DNA from: Burkholderia sp. BCC1644 | Lineage (GTDB): Bacteria > Pseudomonadota > Gammaproteobacteria > Burkholderiales > Burkholderiaceae | Direction: 5' to 3' | Length of the DNA stretch: 64,000 nt | Assembly: GCF_902833225.1 (NCBI RefSeq) | Contig: NZ_CADFEI010000016.1 | Coordinates: 1-64,000, forward strand | Shown here: piece after piece, positions 17,186 through 26,314 of the stretch | How positions within the stretch are numbered: the stretch's first letter is position 1 | Layout of the letters: each line of letters opens with the position of its first letter | Translations under genes and position numbers: made by a program | The notes under the pieces: generated by a model | The model's input: only the letters and a program-made list of their open reading frames with translations | Database searches by the model: none | What the model was told of the DNA's origin: nothing

Positions 17186-18214
17186 TCAGTCGCGTGCTTC
17201 GAACGCGGCCGCCGCGCGGCCCAGGCGATCGTTGACCGCGATCCATTCGACGGTCTCGGGCAGCTTCTCGACGAGGATGCGCGCGACTTGCGCGCGATCG
17301 AGCGCGCGCAGCATCCCGTACAGGTCGCGTGCGTAGGCCTGCGGATCTTCCGGCGCCGCGACGAAATGCACGCCGTCGGCTTGCGCCCAGCGCACCGCGC
17401 GCGATGCGCGGGCGACGAGCGCGACACGCTCGCCGTCCGTTTGCGCAGCCGCGAGCAGCGGCTCGAGCGCGTCGAACGGCAGCAGCGCGAGCGGCGTGCG
17501 CGGCGCGTAATGCGCTTTCAGCGTGCCCGACGCGCGCGGCGCCGTCGCGTCGCTGCCGTCCGGCAGCTGCGGCGCGCGGCCGAGCACGCCGGCGATCTGT
17601 TGCGGCGTCACGTGGCCCGGGCGCAGCAGCGCCGGGAAGCCGCGCGACAGGTCGAGGATCGTCGATTCGATACCGACTTCGGACGCGCCGCCGTCGAGCA
17701 CGTGCACGGTGTCGCCGAATTCCTCGCGCACGTGCTGCGCGGTCGTCGGGCTCACGTGGCCGAACCGGTTCGCGGACGGCGCCGCGACACCGCCGTGGCC
17801 GCCGCGCCGCGTGCTGAACGCGGCCAGCAGCGCTTGCGCGACCGGATGCGACGGGCAGCGGAGCCCGACTGAATCCTGCCCGCCGCTCACGGCGTCCGGA
17901 ATGCGCGCATGGCGCTTCAGGATCAGCGTCAGCGGGCCCGGCCAGAATGCGTCGATCAGCGCCTGCGCGTCCGCCGGCAGGTCGTCGGCCCAGTAGCCGG
18001 GATCGCCGCCCGGCGGCAGATGCACGATCACCGGATGGTTGGCGGGCCGCCCTTTCGCCGCGTAGATGCGCGCGACGGCCTCGGGATTCGCCGCGTCGCC
18101 GCCGAGCCCGTAGACGGTCTCGGTCGGGAACGCGACGAGTTGCCCCGCGTCGAGCAGCGCGGCGGCCGCGTCGATCTGGGCGAGCGTCACGGATTTCGGG
18201 AGATCGATGGACAT
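17186..18214 (-). CDS. tsaC: L-threonylcarbamoyladenylate synthase (Sua5/YrdC family)
   Basis: 342 residues from ATG 18214; the frame is open far upstream across purK in another reading frame, but MSIDLPKSVTLAQI is the plausible start. The YrdC domain (about residues 10-205) has the conserved LVAFPTETVYGLGGDA, KGRP and APSANRFGHVSPT motifs. A C-terminal Sua5 domain (ASGTLKAHYAPRTPL onward) makes it the long Sua5 form. It makes threonylcarbamoyl-AMP for t6A37 modification of tRNAs reading ANN codons. Last gene of the purE-purK string, 11 bp after purK. Confidence 0.92.
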   Translation of the reverse strand: MSIDLPKSVTLAQIDAAAALLDAGQLVAFPTETVYGLGGDAANPEAVARIYAAKGRPANHPVIVHLPPGGDPGYWADDLPADAQALIDAFWPGPLTLILKRHARIPDAVSGGQDSVGLRCPSHPVAQALLAAFSTRRGGHGGVAAPSANRFGHVSPTTAQHVREEFGDTVHVLDGGASEVGIESTILDLSRGFPALLRPGHVTPQQIAGVLGRAPQLPDGSDATAPRASGTLKAHYAPRTPLALLPFDALEPLLAAAQTDGERVALVARASRAVRWAQADGVHFVAAPEDPQAYARDLYGMLRALDRAQVARILVEKLPETVEWIAVNDRLGRAAAAFEARD

Positions 18215-18225
18215 CGGCTGACGCC

Positions 18226-19437
18226 TCAGTCGAGCGGCACGCGCAGCAGCTGCGCGCACGCGGTGGCGGCGGCAACGGCTTCGTCGCGCGTCTCGGCCGT
18301 GAAGTTCACGTGGCCCATCTTGCGGCCGACCCGCGCGTCTTCCTTGCCGTACAGGTGCAGGTGTGCAGTCGGCATCGCGGCGACCGTGTCCCACGGCGGC
18401 GTGACGGCTTCGGCCGCCGCACCTGCGCCGGTCGCACCGTTCGGGAACCACACGTCGCCGAGGATGTTCAGCATCGCGGCCGGCGAATGCTGGCGCGGGT
18501 TGCCGAGCGGCATGCGCGTCATCGCGCGCACCTGCTGCTCGAACTGGCTCGTTGCGCACGCATCGACCGTGTAGTGGCCGGAGTTGTGCGGACGCGGCGC
18601 CATTTCGTTCGCGACGAACGAGCCGTCTTCCAGCACGAAGAATTCGACACACAGCACGCCGACGTAGCCGAGCGTATCGGCGATCCGCACGGCTGCCTGC
18701 TGCGCCTCTGCGACGCGCGCGGCATCGGCGGCCGGCGCCGGCACGACCGTCAGCGCGAGGATGCCGTTGTGGTGCGCGTTCTGCGCGAGCGGGAATGCGG
18801 CCGAGCGGCCGTCCGCGCCGCGCGCGATCAGCGCCGACACTTCGTATTTCAGCGGCAGGCGCTTCTCGAGCACGCACGGCACACCGTTCAGCGCCGCATG
18901 CGCGTCGCGCGCTTCCTGCGCGGTGCTCACGCGCACCTGGCCCTTGCCGTCGTAGCCGAGGCGCGCGGTCTTCAGGATGCCCGGCAGCACCGCATCGAGC
19001 GCGGCATCGTCGAGTGCGGCGAGCGCCGCCGACGATTCGATCACGACGTGCGGCGCGACGGGCACGCCCGACGCCTCGATGAAGCGCTTCTCCGCAATCC
19101 GGTCCTGCGCGACCGCCACGCAGCGGCCGGCCGGCGCGACGAACGTCGTGCGCGCGAGAAAATCGAGGCTCGCGGCCGGCACGTTCTCGAACTCCGTCGA
19201 CACCGCGTCGCACAGGTCGGCCAGTTCGGCGAGCGCGGCTTCGTCGTCGTACGCCGCGCGCAGGTGGCGGTCGGCGACCGCGCCGGCGGGGCTCGTCGGA
19301 TCGGGATCGAGCACGGCGACGCGATAGCCCATCGACTGGGCGGCAAAGCAGAACATGCGGCCGAGCTGGCCACCGCCGACCATGCCCAGCCACGCGCCGG
19401 GCAGGATCGGGGAAACGGAATCAGGAGTTGCGGTCAT
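18226..19437 (-). CDS. purK: 5-(carboxyamino)imidazole ribonucleotide synthase
   Basis: 403 residues. N-terminal biotin-carboxylase-like fold (GAWLGMVGGGQLGRMF at residues ~14-29), the ATP-grasp region (AAPHVVIESS, then CVEFFVLEDGSFVANEMAPRPHNSGHYT). It uses ATP and bicarbonate to carboxylate AIR to N5-CAIR in purine synthesis, feeding PurE. Lies 86 bp after purE and 11 bp before the tsaC-type gene on the same strand. Confidence 0.97.
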   Translation of the reverse strand: MTATPDSVSPILPGAWLGMVGGGQLGRMFCFAAQSMGYRVAVLDPDPTSPAGAVADRHLRAAYDDEAALAELADLCDAVSTEFENVPAASLDFLARTTFVAPAGRCVAVAQDRIAEKRFIEASGVPVAPHVVIESSAALAALDDAALDAVLPGILKTARLGYDGKGQVRVSTAQEARDAHAALNGVPCVLEKRLPLKYEVSALIARGADGRSAAFPLAQNAHHNGILALTVVPAPAADAARVAEAQQAAVRIADTLGYVGVLCVEFFVLEDGSFVANEMAPRPHNSGHYTVDACATSQFEQQVRAMTRMPLGNPRQHSPAAMLNILGDVWFPNGATGAGAAAEAVTPPWDTVAAMPTAHLHLYGKEDARVGRKMGHVNFTAETRDEAVAAATACAQLLRVPLD

Positions 19438-19523
19438 GTCAGTGGTCGGTCGCGGCGGGCGCTGCCCGCCGCAGTGGGGAGGTCAGGCAGCCGCTGGAAG
19501 GCAGTGCGGCCACCGGTGCGCCG

Positions 19524-20045
19524 TCATTCCAGCGGCGGCAGCACCATCGCGTGCGCGGCTTCGTTCTGGCGCACGCGGAACGCGGCGAGCCGGTTCGCAT
19601 AGTCGACCGAGTTGCCGGACAGGATCGACACTGCGAACAGCGCGGCATTCGCGGCGCCGGCCTCGCCGATCGCGAACGTCGCGACGGGCACGCCCTTCGG
19701 CATCTGCACGATCGAGTGCAGCGAATCGACACCCTTCAGGTACTTGCTTGCGACCGGCACGCCGAGCACCGGCACCGTGGTTTTCGCGGCCAGCATGCCG
19801 GGCAGGTGCGCGGCGCCGCCGGCGCCCGCGATGATCGCGCGCAGCCCGCGCTCGCGCGCCTTCTCCGCATAGTCGAACATCTCGTCGGGCATCCGGTGCG
19901 CGGACACGACCTTCGCTTCGTACGGTACGCCGAATTCCTGCAGGATCGCGACCGCGTGCTTCATCACGTCCCAGTCGGAACTCGAACCCATCAGCACGCC
20001 GATGAGCGGCGCGCTGTGCGTGTGGGCAGTCTGAATTTCACTCAT
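19524..20045 (-). CDS. purE: N5-carboxyaminoimidazole ribonucleotide mutase
   Basis: 173 residues, class I PurE length. Signature segments: GVLMGSSSDWDVMKHA, VSAHRMPDEM (catalytic His), GAGGAAHLPGM and GVPVASKYLKG. It converts N5-CAIR to CAIR, directly after the PurK step. Preceded by a 250-bp gap holding five phased hairpins, downstream of purC, so its messenger may contain those structures. Confidence 0.97.
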   Translation of the reverse strand: MSEIQTAHTHSAPLIGVLMGSSSDWDVMKHAVAILQEFGVPYEAKVVSAHRMPDEMFDYAEKARERGLRAIIAGAGGAAHLPGMLAAKTTVPVLGVPVASKYLKGVDSLHSIVQMPKGVPVATFAIGEAGAANAALFAVSILSGNSVDYANRLAAFRVRQNEAAHAMVLPPLE

Positions 20046-20063
20046 TTCGTGGGCTTCCTGTCG

Positions 20064-20283
20064 ACCGGAGTTAGCGCTTCAGCGCTTACTCCGGTCCCAT
20101 GCCGTGGTTGGGTGGAGTTGGCGCTTCAGCGCTTACTCCACCCCCTCGGCGGTCGACCAGAATCAGTGCTTCAGCACCTACTCCGGTCCCATGCCGTGGT
20201 TGGATGGCGTTGGCGCTTCAGCGCTTACTCCACCCCCAACGGCGGTCAACCAGAGTCAGTGCTTCAGCACCTACTCCGGTCCC
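20064..20283. repeat. Five phased hairpin repeats between purC and purE
   Basis: Five copies of a ~46-bp unit, each centred on a perfect stem with a TTCA loop: GCGC-TTCA-GCGC at 20074, 20121 and 20213, and GTGC-TTCA-GCAC at 20166 and 20259 (spacing 47, 45, 47, 46). Outer arms also pair (for example CCGGAGT with ACTCCGG in unit 1, GGTGGAGT with ACTCCACC in unit 2). Units alternate so that the composite period is ~92 bp. Both inner and outer stems show compensatory base changes, favouring selection on RNA or cruciform structure. It is not a CRISPR: there are no unique spacers between identical repeats. Confidence 0.85.
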
Positions 20284-20296
20284 ATGCAAAGCTCGC

Positions 20297-21187
20297 TCAG
20301 GCGAGCGACTGGCCCGTGATGCGCTCGAGCGCTTCCTGGTACTTCGCGGCCGTCTTCTCGACGACGTCGGCCGGCAGCGCCGGCGCCGGCGCCGTCTTGC
20401 CCCACGGCTGCGCCTCGAGCCAGTCGCGCACGAACTGCTTGTCGAACGACGGCGGGTTCGTGCCGACTTCATACTGGTCGGCCGGCCAGAAGCGCGACGA
20501 ATCGGCCGTCAGCGCTTCGTCCATCAGGTACAGCTTGCCGTGGTTGTCGAGGCCGAATTCGAACTTCGTGTCGGCGATGATGATGCCGCGCGTCGCCGCG
20601 TAGTCGGCCGCTTCCTTGTACAGCTTGATCGAGATGTCGCGGATCGTCGCAGCCAGCTCGGTGCCGATGCGGCGCTCGGTTTCCTCGAACGTGATGTTCT
20701 CGTCGTGCTCGCCCATCTCGGCCTTCGCGGCCGGCGTGAAGATCGGCTCGGGCAGCTTCTGCGCGTTCTGCAGGCCTTCCGGCAGCTGCACGCCGCACAC
20801 GGCGCCCGACGCCTGGTATTCCTTCCAGCCGCTGCCGGCCAGGTAGCCGCGCACGACCGCTTCGATCATGATCGGCTCGAGGCGCTTGACGACCACGCCG
20901 CGGCCCTTCACCTGCTCGACCTCGTCGGCCGCGACGACCGCTTCCGGCGCGTCGCCCGTCAGGTGGTTCGGCACGATGTGCGCGAGCTTGTCGAACCAGA
21001 AGTTCGCCATCTGGTTCAGCACGCGGCCCTTGTTCGGAATCGGCTCGCCCATCACCACGTCGAATGCCGACAGACGGTCGGTCGTGACGATCAGGAGCTT
21101 GTCGTTGCCGACCGCGTAGTTATCGCGGACCTTGCCGCGACCGAGGAGCGGCAGCGAGCGGAGCGTGGATTCGTAAAGGGTAGACAT
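20297..21187 (-). CDS. purC: Phosphoribosylaminoimidazole-succinocarboxamide synthase (SAICAR synthetase)
   Basis: 296 residues from ATG 21187 (AAGGAG site upstream); the open frame extends to 21364 across a hairpin, with no family-like residues. The start MSTLYESTLRSLPLLGRGKVRDNYAV and the motifs DRLSAFDVVMGEPIPNKG, RGYLAGSGWKEY and IADTKFEFG are typical of the long PurC form. It joins CAIR and aspartate with ATP in purine synthesis. Lies between fbaA and purE on the same strand. Confidence 0.97.
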   Translation of the reverse strand: MSTLYESTLRSLPLLGRGKVRDNYAVGNDKLLIVTTDRLSAFDVVMGEPIPNKGRVLNQMANFWFDKLAHIVPNHLTGDAPEAVVAADEVEQVKGRGVVVKRLEPIMIEAVVRGYLAGSGWKEYQASGAVCGVQLPEGLQNAQKLPEPIFTPAAKAEMGEHDENITFEETERRIGTELAATIRDISIKLYKEAADYAATRGIIIADTKFEFGLDNHGKLYLMDEALTADSSRFWPADQYEVGTNPPSFDKQFVRDWLEAQPWGKTAPAPALPADVVEKTAAKYQEALERITGQSLA

Positions 21188-21225
21188 CGTCTTTTCGCAG
21201 ATAAGGAGCCAAACAAAAAGGGAAA

Positions 21226-21255
21226 CGCCGTTCCCCGCGGCAGGCGGGAACGGCG
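21226..21255 (-). terminator. Hairpin between fbaA and purC, terminator of fbaA or purC leader attenuator
   Basis: Stem CGCCGTTCCC paired with GGGAACGGCG; read on the minus strand it is followed by TTTCCCTTTTTGTTT. It lies 156 bp after the fbaA stop and 38 bp before the purC start, so it may end fbaA transcripts or modulate purC expression. Confidence 0.6.
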
Positions 21256-21411
21256 GTCTTGCAATACGTCGGCGAACCGGCCGGGCGACAGCGCCCGGGC
21301 GGTTGCCGGCCGGCCCTCGTTCGGCCGGACGGAACGGCTGCCGGGGCCGGATCAGATCCGGCAACCGCGCGGCCAGCCCCGGCCTTGCGGCGGGGCAATC
21401 GTACTACAGTC

Positions 21412-22476
21412 TCAGCGCACGACCTGCGCGAGCGCGCCGGACTTGTACTGCTCGGCGATCTTGTCGAGCGACACCGGCTTGATCTTGCCGGCCTGGCCTT
21501 CGCAGCCGAACGCGAGGTAACGGTCGACGCAAACCTGCTTCGCCGCTTCGCGCGCGGGCTTCAGGTAGTCGCGCGGATCGAACTTGCCCGGGTTCTCGAA
21601 CAGGTAGCGGCGGATCGCACCGGTGATCGCAAGACGCAGGTCGGTGTCGATGTTGATCTTGCGCACGCCGTGCTTGATGCCTTCCTGGATTTCCTCGACC
21701 GGCACGCCGTAGGTTTCCTTCATGTCGCCGCCGAATTCGCGGATCTCGGCCAGCAGCTCCTGCGGCACCGACGACGAACCGTGCATCACGAGGTGGGTGT
21801 TCGGGATGCGCGCGTGGATTTCCTTGATGCGCTCGATCGACAGGATGTCACCCGTCGGCTTCTTCGAGAACTTGTACGCGCCGTGCGACGTGCCGATCGC
21901 GATCGCGAGCGCATCGCACTGCGTGAGCTTCACGAAGTCGGCGGCCTGCTCCGGATCGGTCAGCAGCTGCTCGCGGGTCATCGTGCCTTCCGCGCCGTGG
22001 CCGTCTTCCTTGTCGCCCTTCATCGTCTCGAGCGAACCGAGCACGCCGAGTTCGGCTTCGACCGTCACGCCGATCGAGTGCGCCATCTCGACGACCTTGC
22101 GCGACACGTCGACGTTGTACTCGTACGACGCAACCGTCTTGCCGTCGGCTTCGAGCGAACCGTCCATCATCACGCTCGTGAAGCCGCTGCGGATTGCGCC
22201 CATGCAGACTGCCGGCGACTGGCCGTGATCCTGGTGCATCACGACCGGGATGTGCGGATACGACTCGACTGCTGCTTCGATCAGGTGGCGCAGGAACGGC
22301 TCGCCCGCGTACTTACGCGCGCCGGCCGATGCCTGCATGATCACGGGCGCGCCGACCTGGTCCGCCGCCGCCATGATCGCCTGGACCTGCTCCAGGTTGT
22401 TCACGTTGAAGGCCGGCAGGCCATAACCGTGCTCTGCCGCGTGGTCCAGCAATTGACGCATTGATACGAGAGGCAT
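21412..22476 (-). CDS. fbaA: Class II fructose-bisphosphate aldolase
   Basis: 354 residues. Starts MPLVSMRQLLDHAAEHGYGLPAFNVNN and carries the class II zinc-binding segment VVMHQDHGQSP plus EAELGVLGSLE and GSSSVPQELL. This is the FbaA/CbbA type of Proteobacteria, a Zn-dependent enzyme splitting fructose-1,6-bisphosphate to the two triose phosphates. Follows pgk and pyk on the same strand, so three glycolytic genes are clustered, though terminators separate pyk from fbaA. Confidence 0.96.
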   Translation of the reverse strand: MPLVSMRQLLDHAAEHGYGLPAFNVNNLEQVQAIMAAADQVGAPVIMQASAGARKYAGEPFLRHLIEAAVESYPHIPVVMHQDHGQSPAVCMGAIRSGFTSVMMDGSLEADGKTVASYEYNVDVSRKVVEMAHSIGVTVEAELGVLGSLETMKGDKEDGHGAEGTMTREQLLTDPEQAADFVKLTQCDALAIAIGTSHGAYKFSKKPTGDILSIERIKEIHARIPNTHLVMHGSSSVPQELLAEIREFGGDMKETYGVPVEEIQEGIKHGVRKINIDTDLRLAITGAIRRYLFENPGKFDPRDYLKPAREAAKQVCVDRYLAFGCEGQAGKIKPVSLDKIAEQYKSGALAQVVR

Positions 22477-22793
22477 TGTGGAACTCCTTGGAATGAAAAC
22501 CGGTGCGCCCTGACGCCGGCGCGGCGCTCGCTCCCGTTCGAATCCGGGGTGGCGCGGCGCGGCTGAGCGTCGAATAGCCGCATTTTATCGCGAAGCGCCT
22601 CCGATTCCGACCGCCCGGTGGCGCCGACTCGCAATTTGTTACGTTCGCACGGCACAATGCGGGCAAAAAAGAGAAAAAAAGCCGCGCGGGGCTTCGGACC
22701 CCACGCGGCTTTCGCGTGAAAAACGGTGCCGGATCATTTTTTCAGCCGATCCGGGCTGCCGGCGCACGGGCCGGCCCGATGCTCAGTCGGCGC
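22477..22793. other. Gap between pyk and fbaA
   Basis: This 317-bp region contains the pyk terminator (22664-22713) and, between about 22500 and 22660, the presumed fbaA promoter. I see no coding frame with a recognisable product and no other conserved structure. Confidence 0.5.
22664..22713 (-). terminator. Intrinsic terminator of pyk
   Basis: On the minus strand AAAGCCGCG-T-GGGG, a 7-base loop, then CCCC-G-CGCGGC followed by a T-rich tail of about 16 bases (with one CTC). It lies 81 bp after the pyk stop and is one of the strongest terminators in the window. Confidence 0.88.
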
Positions 22794-24230
22794 TCAATAG
22801 TGCTCGCCGACCCGCACGATCTTCAGCGTGTTGGTGCCGCCCGCCTGCCCCATCGGCTCGCCGACCGTCAGCACGACCATGTCGCCGTGCTGCACGTAGC
22901 CCTGCTTGACGACGATCTCGAGCGCGGCCTGCAGCGCCGAATCGCGGTCGCTGTTGAAGTCGACGTGCAGCGGCGTCACGTTGCGGTACAGCGCCATCGT
23001 GCGCTCGCTGCCGACGCGCGGCGTCAGCGCGAAGATCGGCACGTGCGTGTAGTGACGCGACATCCACAGCGCGGTCGCGCCCGATTCGGTCAGCGCGATG
23101 ATCGCCTTCGCGCCGAGGTGGTACGCGGTGAACAGCGCGCCCATCGCGATCGACTGGTCGATCCGCGTGAACGTGCGGTCGAGGAAATCCTTGTCGAGCT
23201 CGACGTGTTCCGACTTCTCCGCTTCGACGCACACGGCCGCCATCGTCTCGATCGTGACGACCGGGTACTTGCCGGCGGCCGTCTCGGCCGACAGCATCAC
23301 CGCGTCGGTGCCGTCGAGCACCGCGTTCGCGACGTCCGACACTTCCGCGCGGGTCGGCACGGGGGCGTGGATCATCGATTCCATCATCTGCGTCGCGGTG
23401 ATCACGAGCTTGTTCGACTCGCGCGCCATCCGGATCATCCGCTTCTGCAGCGCCGGCACGGCCGCGTTGCCCACTTCCACCGCGAGGTCGCCGCGCGCGA
23501 CCATGATGCCGTCGGACGCGTCGAGAATGCTCTGCAGCGCCGGGATCGCTTCCGCGCGCTCGATCTTCGCGATCATCTTCGGCTTGATGCCGTACGGCGC
23601 GCCCGCGATGTTCGCGAGCTGACGCGCCATTTCCATGTCGGTCGCGTTCTTCGGGAACGACACCGCGACGAGGTCCGCGCCGAGCGACATCGCGGTGCGG
23701 ATGTCTTCCATGTCCTTCGCGGTCAGCGCCGGCGCCGACAGGCCGCCGCCCTGGCGGTTGATCCCCTTGTTGTTCGACAGCTCGCCGCCCACCTTGACGA
23801 TCGTGTGGATCTCGTCGCCGAGCACGCGCTCGACGGTCAGCACGATCAGGCCGTCGTTCAGCAGCAGCAGGTCGCCCGGCCGCAGGTCGCGCGGCAGTTC
23901 CTTGTAGTCGAGGCCGACGCGCTCGTCGTTGCCGAGCTCGCACGCGGCGTCAAGGATGAACGGCTGCCCCGGCACGAGCGTGGTCTTGCCGTTCTCGAAC
24001 TTGCCGACGCGGATCTTCGGGCCCTGGAGGTCGGCCATGATCGCGATCTCGCGGCCAACCTTGCGGGCGGCCTCGCGCACCATCTCGGCGCGCTGGCGGT
24101 GATCGTCGGCCGTGCCGTGCGAAAAATTGAGCCGCACGACGTCGAGGCCCGCCTGCATCATCTGCAGCAGAATCTCCGGCGAACTGGAAGCCGGGCCGAT
24201 CGTGGCGACTATCTTGGTGGCGCGCTGCAT
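22794..24230 (-). CDS. pyk: Pyruvate kinase
   Basis: 478 residues from ATG 24230. MQRATKIVATIGPASSSPEIL is the canonical start, and LNFSHGTADDH, MADLQGPKIRVG, MVARGDLAVEVG and TATQMMESMI (the active-site signatures) are present, as is the C-terminal allosteric domain. It makes pyruvate and ATP from phosphoenolpyruvate. The same frame remains open upstream to a GTG at 24512, 3 bp from the pgk stop; this extension is low-complexity and Ala/Lys/Arg-rich, so I do not include it. Transcribed after pgk. Confidence 0.95.
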   Translation of the reverse strand: MQRATKIVATIGPASSSPEILLQMMQAGLDVVRLNFSHGTADDHRQRAEMVREAARKVGREIAIMADLQGPKIRVGKFENGKTTLVPGQPFILDAACELGNDERVGLDYKELPRDLRPGDLLLLNDGLIVLTVERVLGDEIHTIVKVGGELSNNKGINRQGGGLSAPALTAKDMEDIRTAMSLGADLVAVSFPKNATDMEMARQLANIAGAPYGIKPKMIAKIERAEAIPALQSILDASDGIMVARGDLAVEVGNAAVPALQKRMIRMARESNKLVITATQMMESMIHAPVPTRAEVSDVANAVLDGTDAVMLSAETAAGKYPVVTIETMAAVCVEAEKSEHVELDKDFLDRTFTRIDQSIAMGALFTAYHLGAKAIIALTESGATALWMSRHYTHVPIFALTPRVGSERTMALYRNVTPLHVDFNSDRDSALQAALEIVVKQGYVQHGDMVVLTVGEPMGQAGGTNTLKIVRVGEHY

Positions 24231-24514
24231 GAAACTCCTCATCTGGATCAAGGTGGATGCGCTGGGTGAAACGCTGCGAGAGCCGGAAGCGGCAGGCCCA
24301 GCGGCGGCCGTTCCGGGGGGCGTGCCGGTGCTTGCGCCCGGCATCGCTTTGTTCTGAATCTCGTGGTGCTGGTCGGCCGCGTCGCCAGCGGCCGCCGGTG
24401 CGCGCGGGGCGGAGTTCGCCCGCGCGGGCGCGCGCTTGCGCTTGCCCGCGCCGGCCGGCTGCTCCGCTTTCGCGGAGCGCACGGCCTTCGTCACCCCTGC
24501 GCGCGCCGCCACGC

Positions 24515-25711
24515 TCAGGCCGCCCGCGTTTCGAGCACTTCCACCGCCGGCAGCTTCTTCCCCTCGAGGAACTCGAGGAAGGCGCCGCCGCCCGTCGAGA
24601 TGTAGCTGACCTGGTCATGGATGCCGTACTTCGCGATGGCCGCGAGCGTGTCGCCGCCGCCCGCGATCGAGAACGCGGACGATTTGGCGATCGCGTCGGC
24701 GAGCGTCTTGGTGCCGTTGCCGAACTGGTCGAACTCGAACACGCCGACCGGGCCGTTCCACACGATCGTGCCGGCCTTTTCGAGCTGGCTCGCGAGCGCC
24801 TTGGCCGTATCGGGGCCGATGTCGAGGATCATGTCGTCCGCTTCGATGTCGGCGACCTGCTTCACCGTGGCCACGGCCGTCGGCGAGAATTCCTTGGCCG
24901 TCACGACGTCGGTCGGGATCGGCACCGACGCGCCGCGCTCGCGCGCTTCGTCGATGATCGCCTTCGCCTCGGCGACGAGGTCGGCTTCCGCGAGCGACTT
25001 GCCGATCGACAGGCCGGCCGCGAGCATGAACGTGTTGGCGATCCCGCCGCCGACGATCAGCTGGTCGACCTTGCCGGCCAGCGACTTCAGGATGGTCAGC
25101 TTGGTCGACACCTTCGAGCCGGCGACGATCGCCACCAGCGGGCGCGCCGGGTTGCCGAGCGCCTTGCCGAGCGCGTCGAGTTCGGCGGCCAGCAGCGGGC
25201 CCGCGCACGCGACCGGCGCGTACTTCGCGATCCCGTGCGTGGTCGCTTCCGCGCGGTGTGCGGTGCCGAACGCGTCGTTCACGTACACGTCGCAGAGCTT
25301 CGCCATCTTCTGGGCGAGCTCGTCCGAATTCTTCTTCTCGCCCTTGTTGACGCGGCAGTTCTCGAGCAACACGACCTGGCCCGGCGCGACGTTCACGCCG
25401 TTCTCGACCCAGTTCGACACCAGCGGCACGTCACGGCCGAGCAGCTCGGCGAGACGCTTCGCGACGGGCGCGAGCGAGTCTTCCGGCTTGAATTCGCCTT
25501 CGGTCGGACGGCCGAGGTGCGACGTGACCATCACGGCCGCGCCGGCGTCGAGCGCGGCCTGGATGGCCGGCACGGACGCGCGCACGCGCGTGTCTTCGGT
25601 GATGTTGCCCTGGTCGTCCTGCGGGACGTTCAGGTCGGCGCGGATGAACACCCGCTTGCCGGCGAGCTGGCCGGCGGCGATCAGGTCGGTAAGACGCTTG
25701 ACTTGGCTCAT
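24515..25711 (-). CDS. pgk: Phosphoglycerate kinase
   Basis: 398 residues from ATG 25711. It contains KRVFIRADLNVP, the substrate-binding TSHLGRPTEGE, the ADP-side GSKVSTKL and the C-terminal STGGGAFLEFLEGKKLPAVE. It transfers phosphate from 1,3-bisphosphoglycerate to ADP. First of the pgk-pyk pair; upstream lies a 279-bp gap before the azlD-type gene, likely with its promoter. The frame is open to 25861 but upstream residues are not family-like. Confidence 0.97.
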   Translation of the reverse strand: MSQVKRLTDLIAAGQLAGKRVFIRADLNVPQDDQGNITEDTRVRASVPAIQAALDAGAAVMVTSHLGRPTEGEFKPEDSLAPVAKRLAELLGRDVPLVSNWVENGVNVAPGQVVLLENCRVNKGEKKNSDELAQKMAKLCDVYVNDAFGTAHRAEATTHGIAKYAPVACAGPLLAAELDALGKALGNPARPLVAIVAGSKVSTKLTILKSLAGKVDQLIVGGGIANTFMLAAGLSIGKSLAEADLVAEAKAIIDEARERGASVPIPTDVVTAKEFSPTAVATVKQVADIEADDMILDIGPDTAKALASQLEKAGTIVWNGPVGVFEFDQFGNGTKTLADAIAKSSAFSIAGGGDTLAAIAKYGIHDQVSYISTGGGAFLEFLEGKKLPAVEVLETRAA

Positions 25712-25990
25712 GTTGGACAAATTGAAGTAGTGGATGGGGAAAGGGGGTTCACGCTGGACGTGCGCGGGCTGCCGCGAAAGGGCGCCGGATGCGGCCGTGG
25801 CTGGCGGTTCGCATGACGCGCACGGGTAAAAAATCTCGAACGGGCATTCTAGCCGATCCACCCGGCAGACTGACCCGCGGGCGGCGAATTCCGCCTATTT
25901 GGGATCGCGTGCGGCAACGGACACATTGCCGCAACGCAGCAATGCAGGTGCACGGGCGGCCGGCGCCCGGCGGGCCGCAGCGGCAGCCCA

Positions 25991-26314
25991 TCAGAAGATC
26001 AGGCGCAGGGCGGTGAATACGAGCATCCCGACGACGATCGTGCCGAGCATGCTGCGCCGCCACAGGAACCAGCCGAGACCGGCGAGCGCCGCGTAGAACG
26101 GATGGTTGGACAGCGCGAACGACAGCCCGGCCGGCGTTTCGAGCACGTCGGGCAGCACGACGGCGACCAGCGCGGCGGCCGGCGCGTAGCGCAGCGCGCG
26201 CTGCGCGCGTTCGGGCAGCACGGTGCGCTCGCCGCCGATCAGGAACAGCGCGCGCGTGACGGCCGTGACGATCGTCATCCCGATGATGACGATCCAGATC
26301 TCGGTCGCGCTCAT
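25991..26314 (-). CDS. azlD: AzlD-family branched-chain amino acid transporter subunit
   Basis: 107 residues with four hydrophobic segments; starts MSATEIWIVIIGMTIVTAVTRALFL, the AzlD pattern (small membrane partner). Its start overlaps the end of the azlC-type gene by 4 bp (ATGA), so the two are translationally coupled. AzlCD-type pairs export branched-chain or related amino acids. The neighbouring divergent ilvE gene makes the link to branched-chain amino acids plausible. Confidence 0.85.
   Translation of the reverse strand: MSATEIWIVIIGMTIVTAVTRALFLIGGERTVLPERAQRALRYAPAAALVAVVLPDVLETPAGLSFALSNHPFYAALAGLGWFLWRRSMLGTIVVGMLVFTALRLIF

Noticed and set aside
20064..20283. CRISPR array
   Set aside because: The repeats are themselves hairpins of varied sequence at ~46-bp period without unique spacers, and no cas genes are present.
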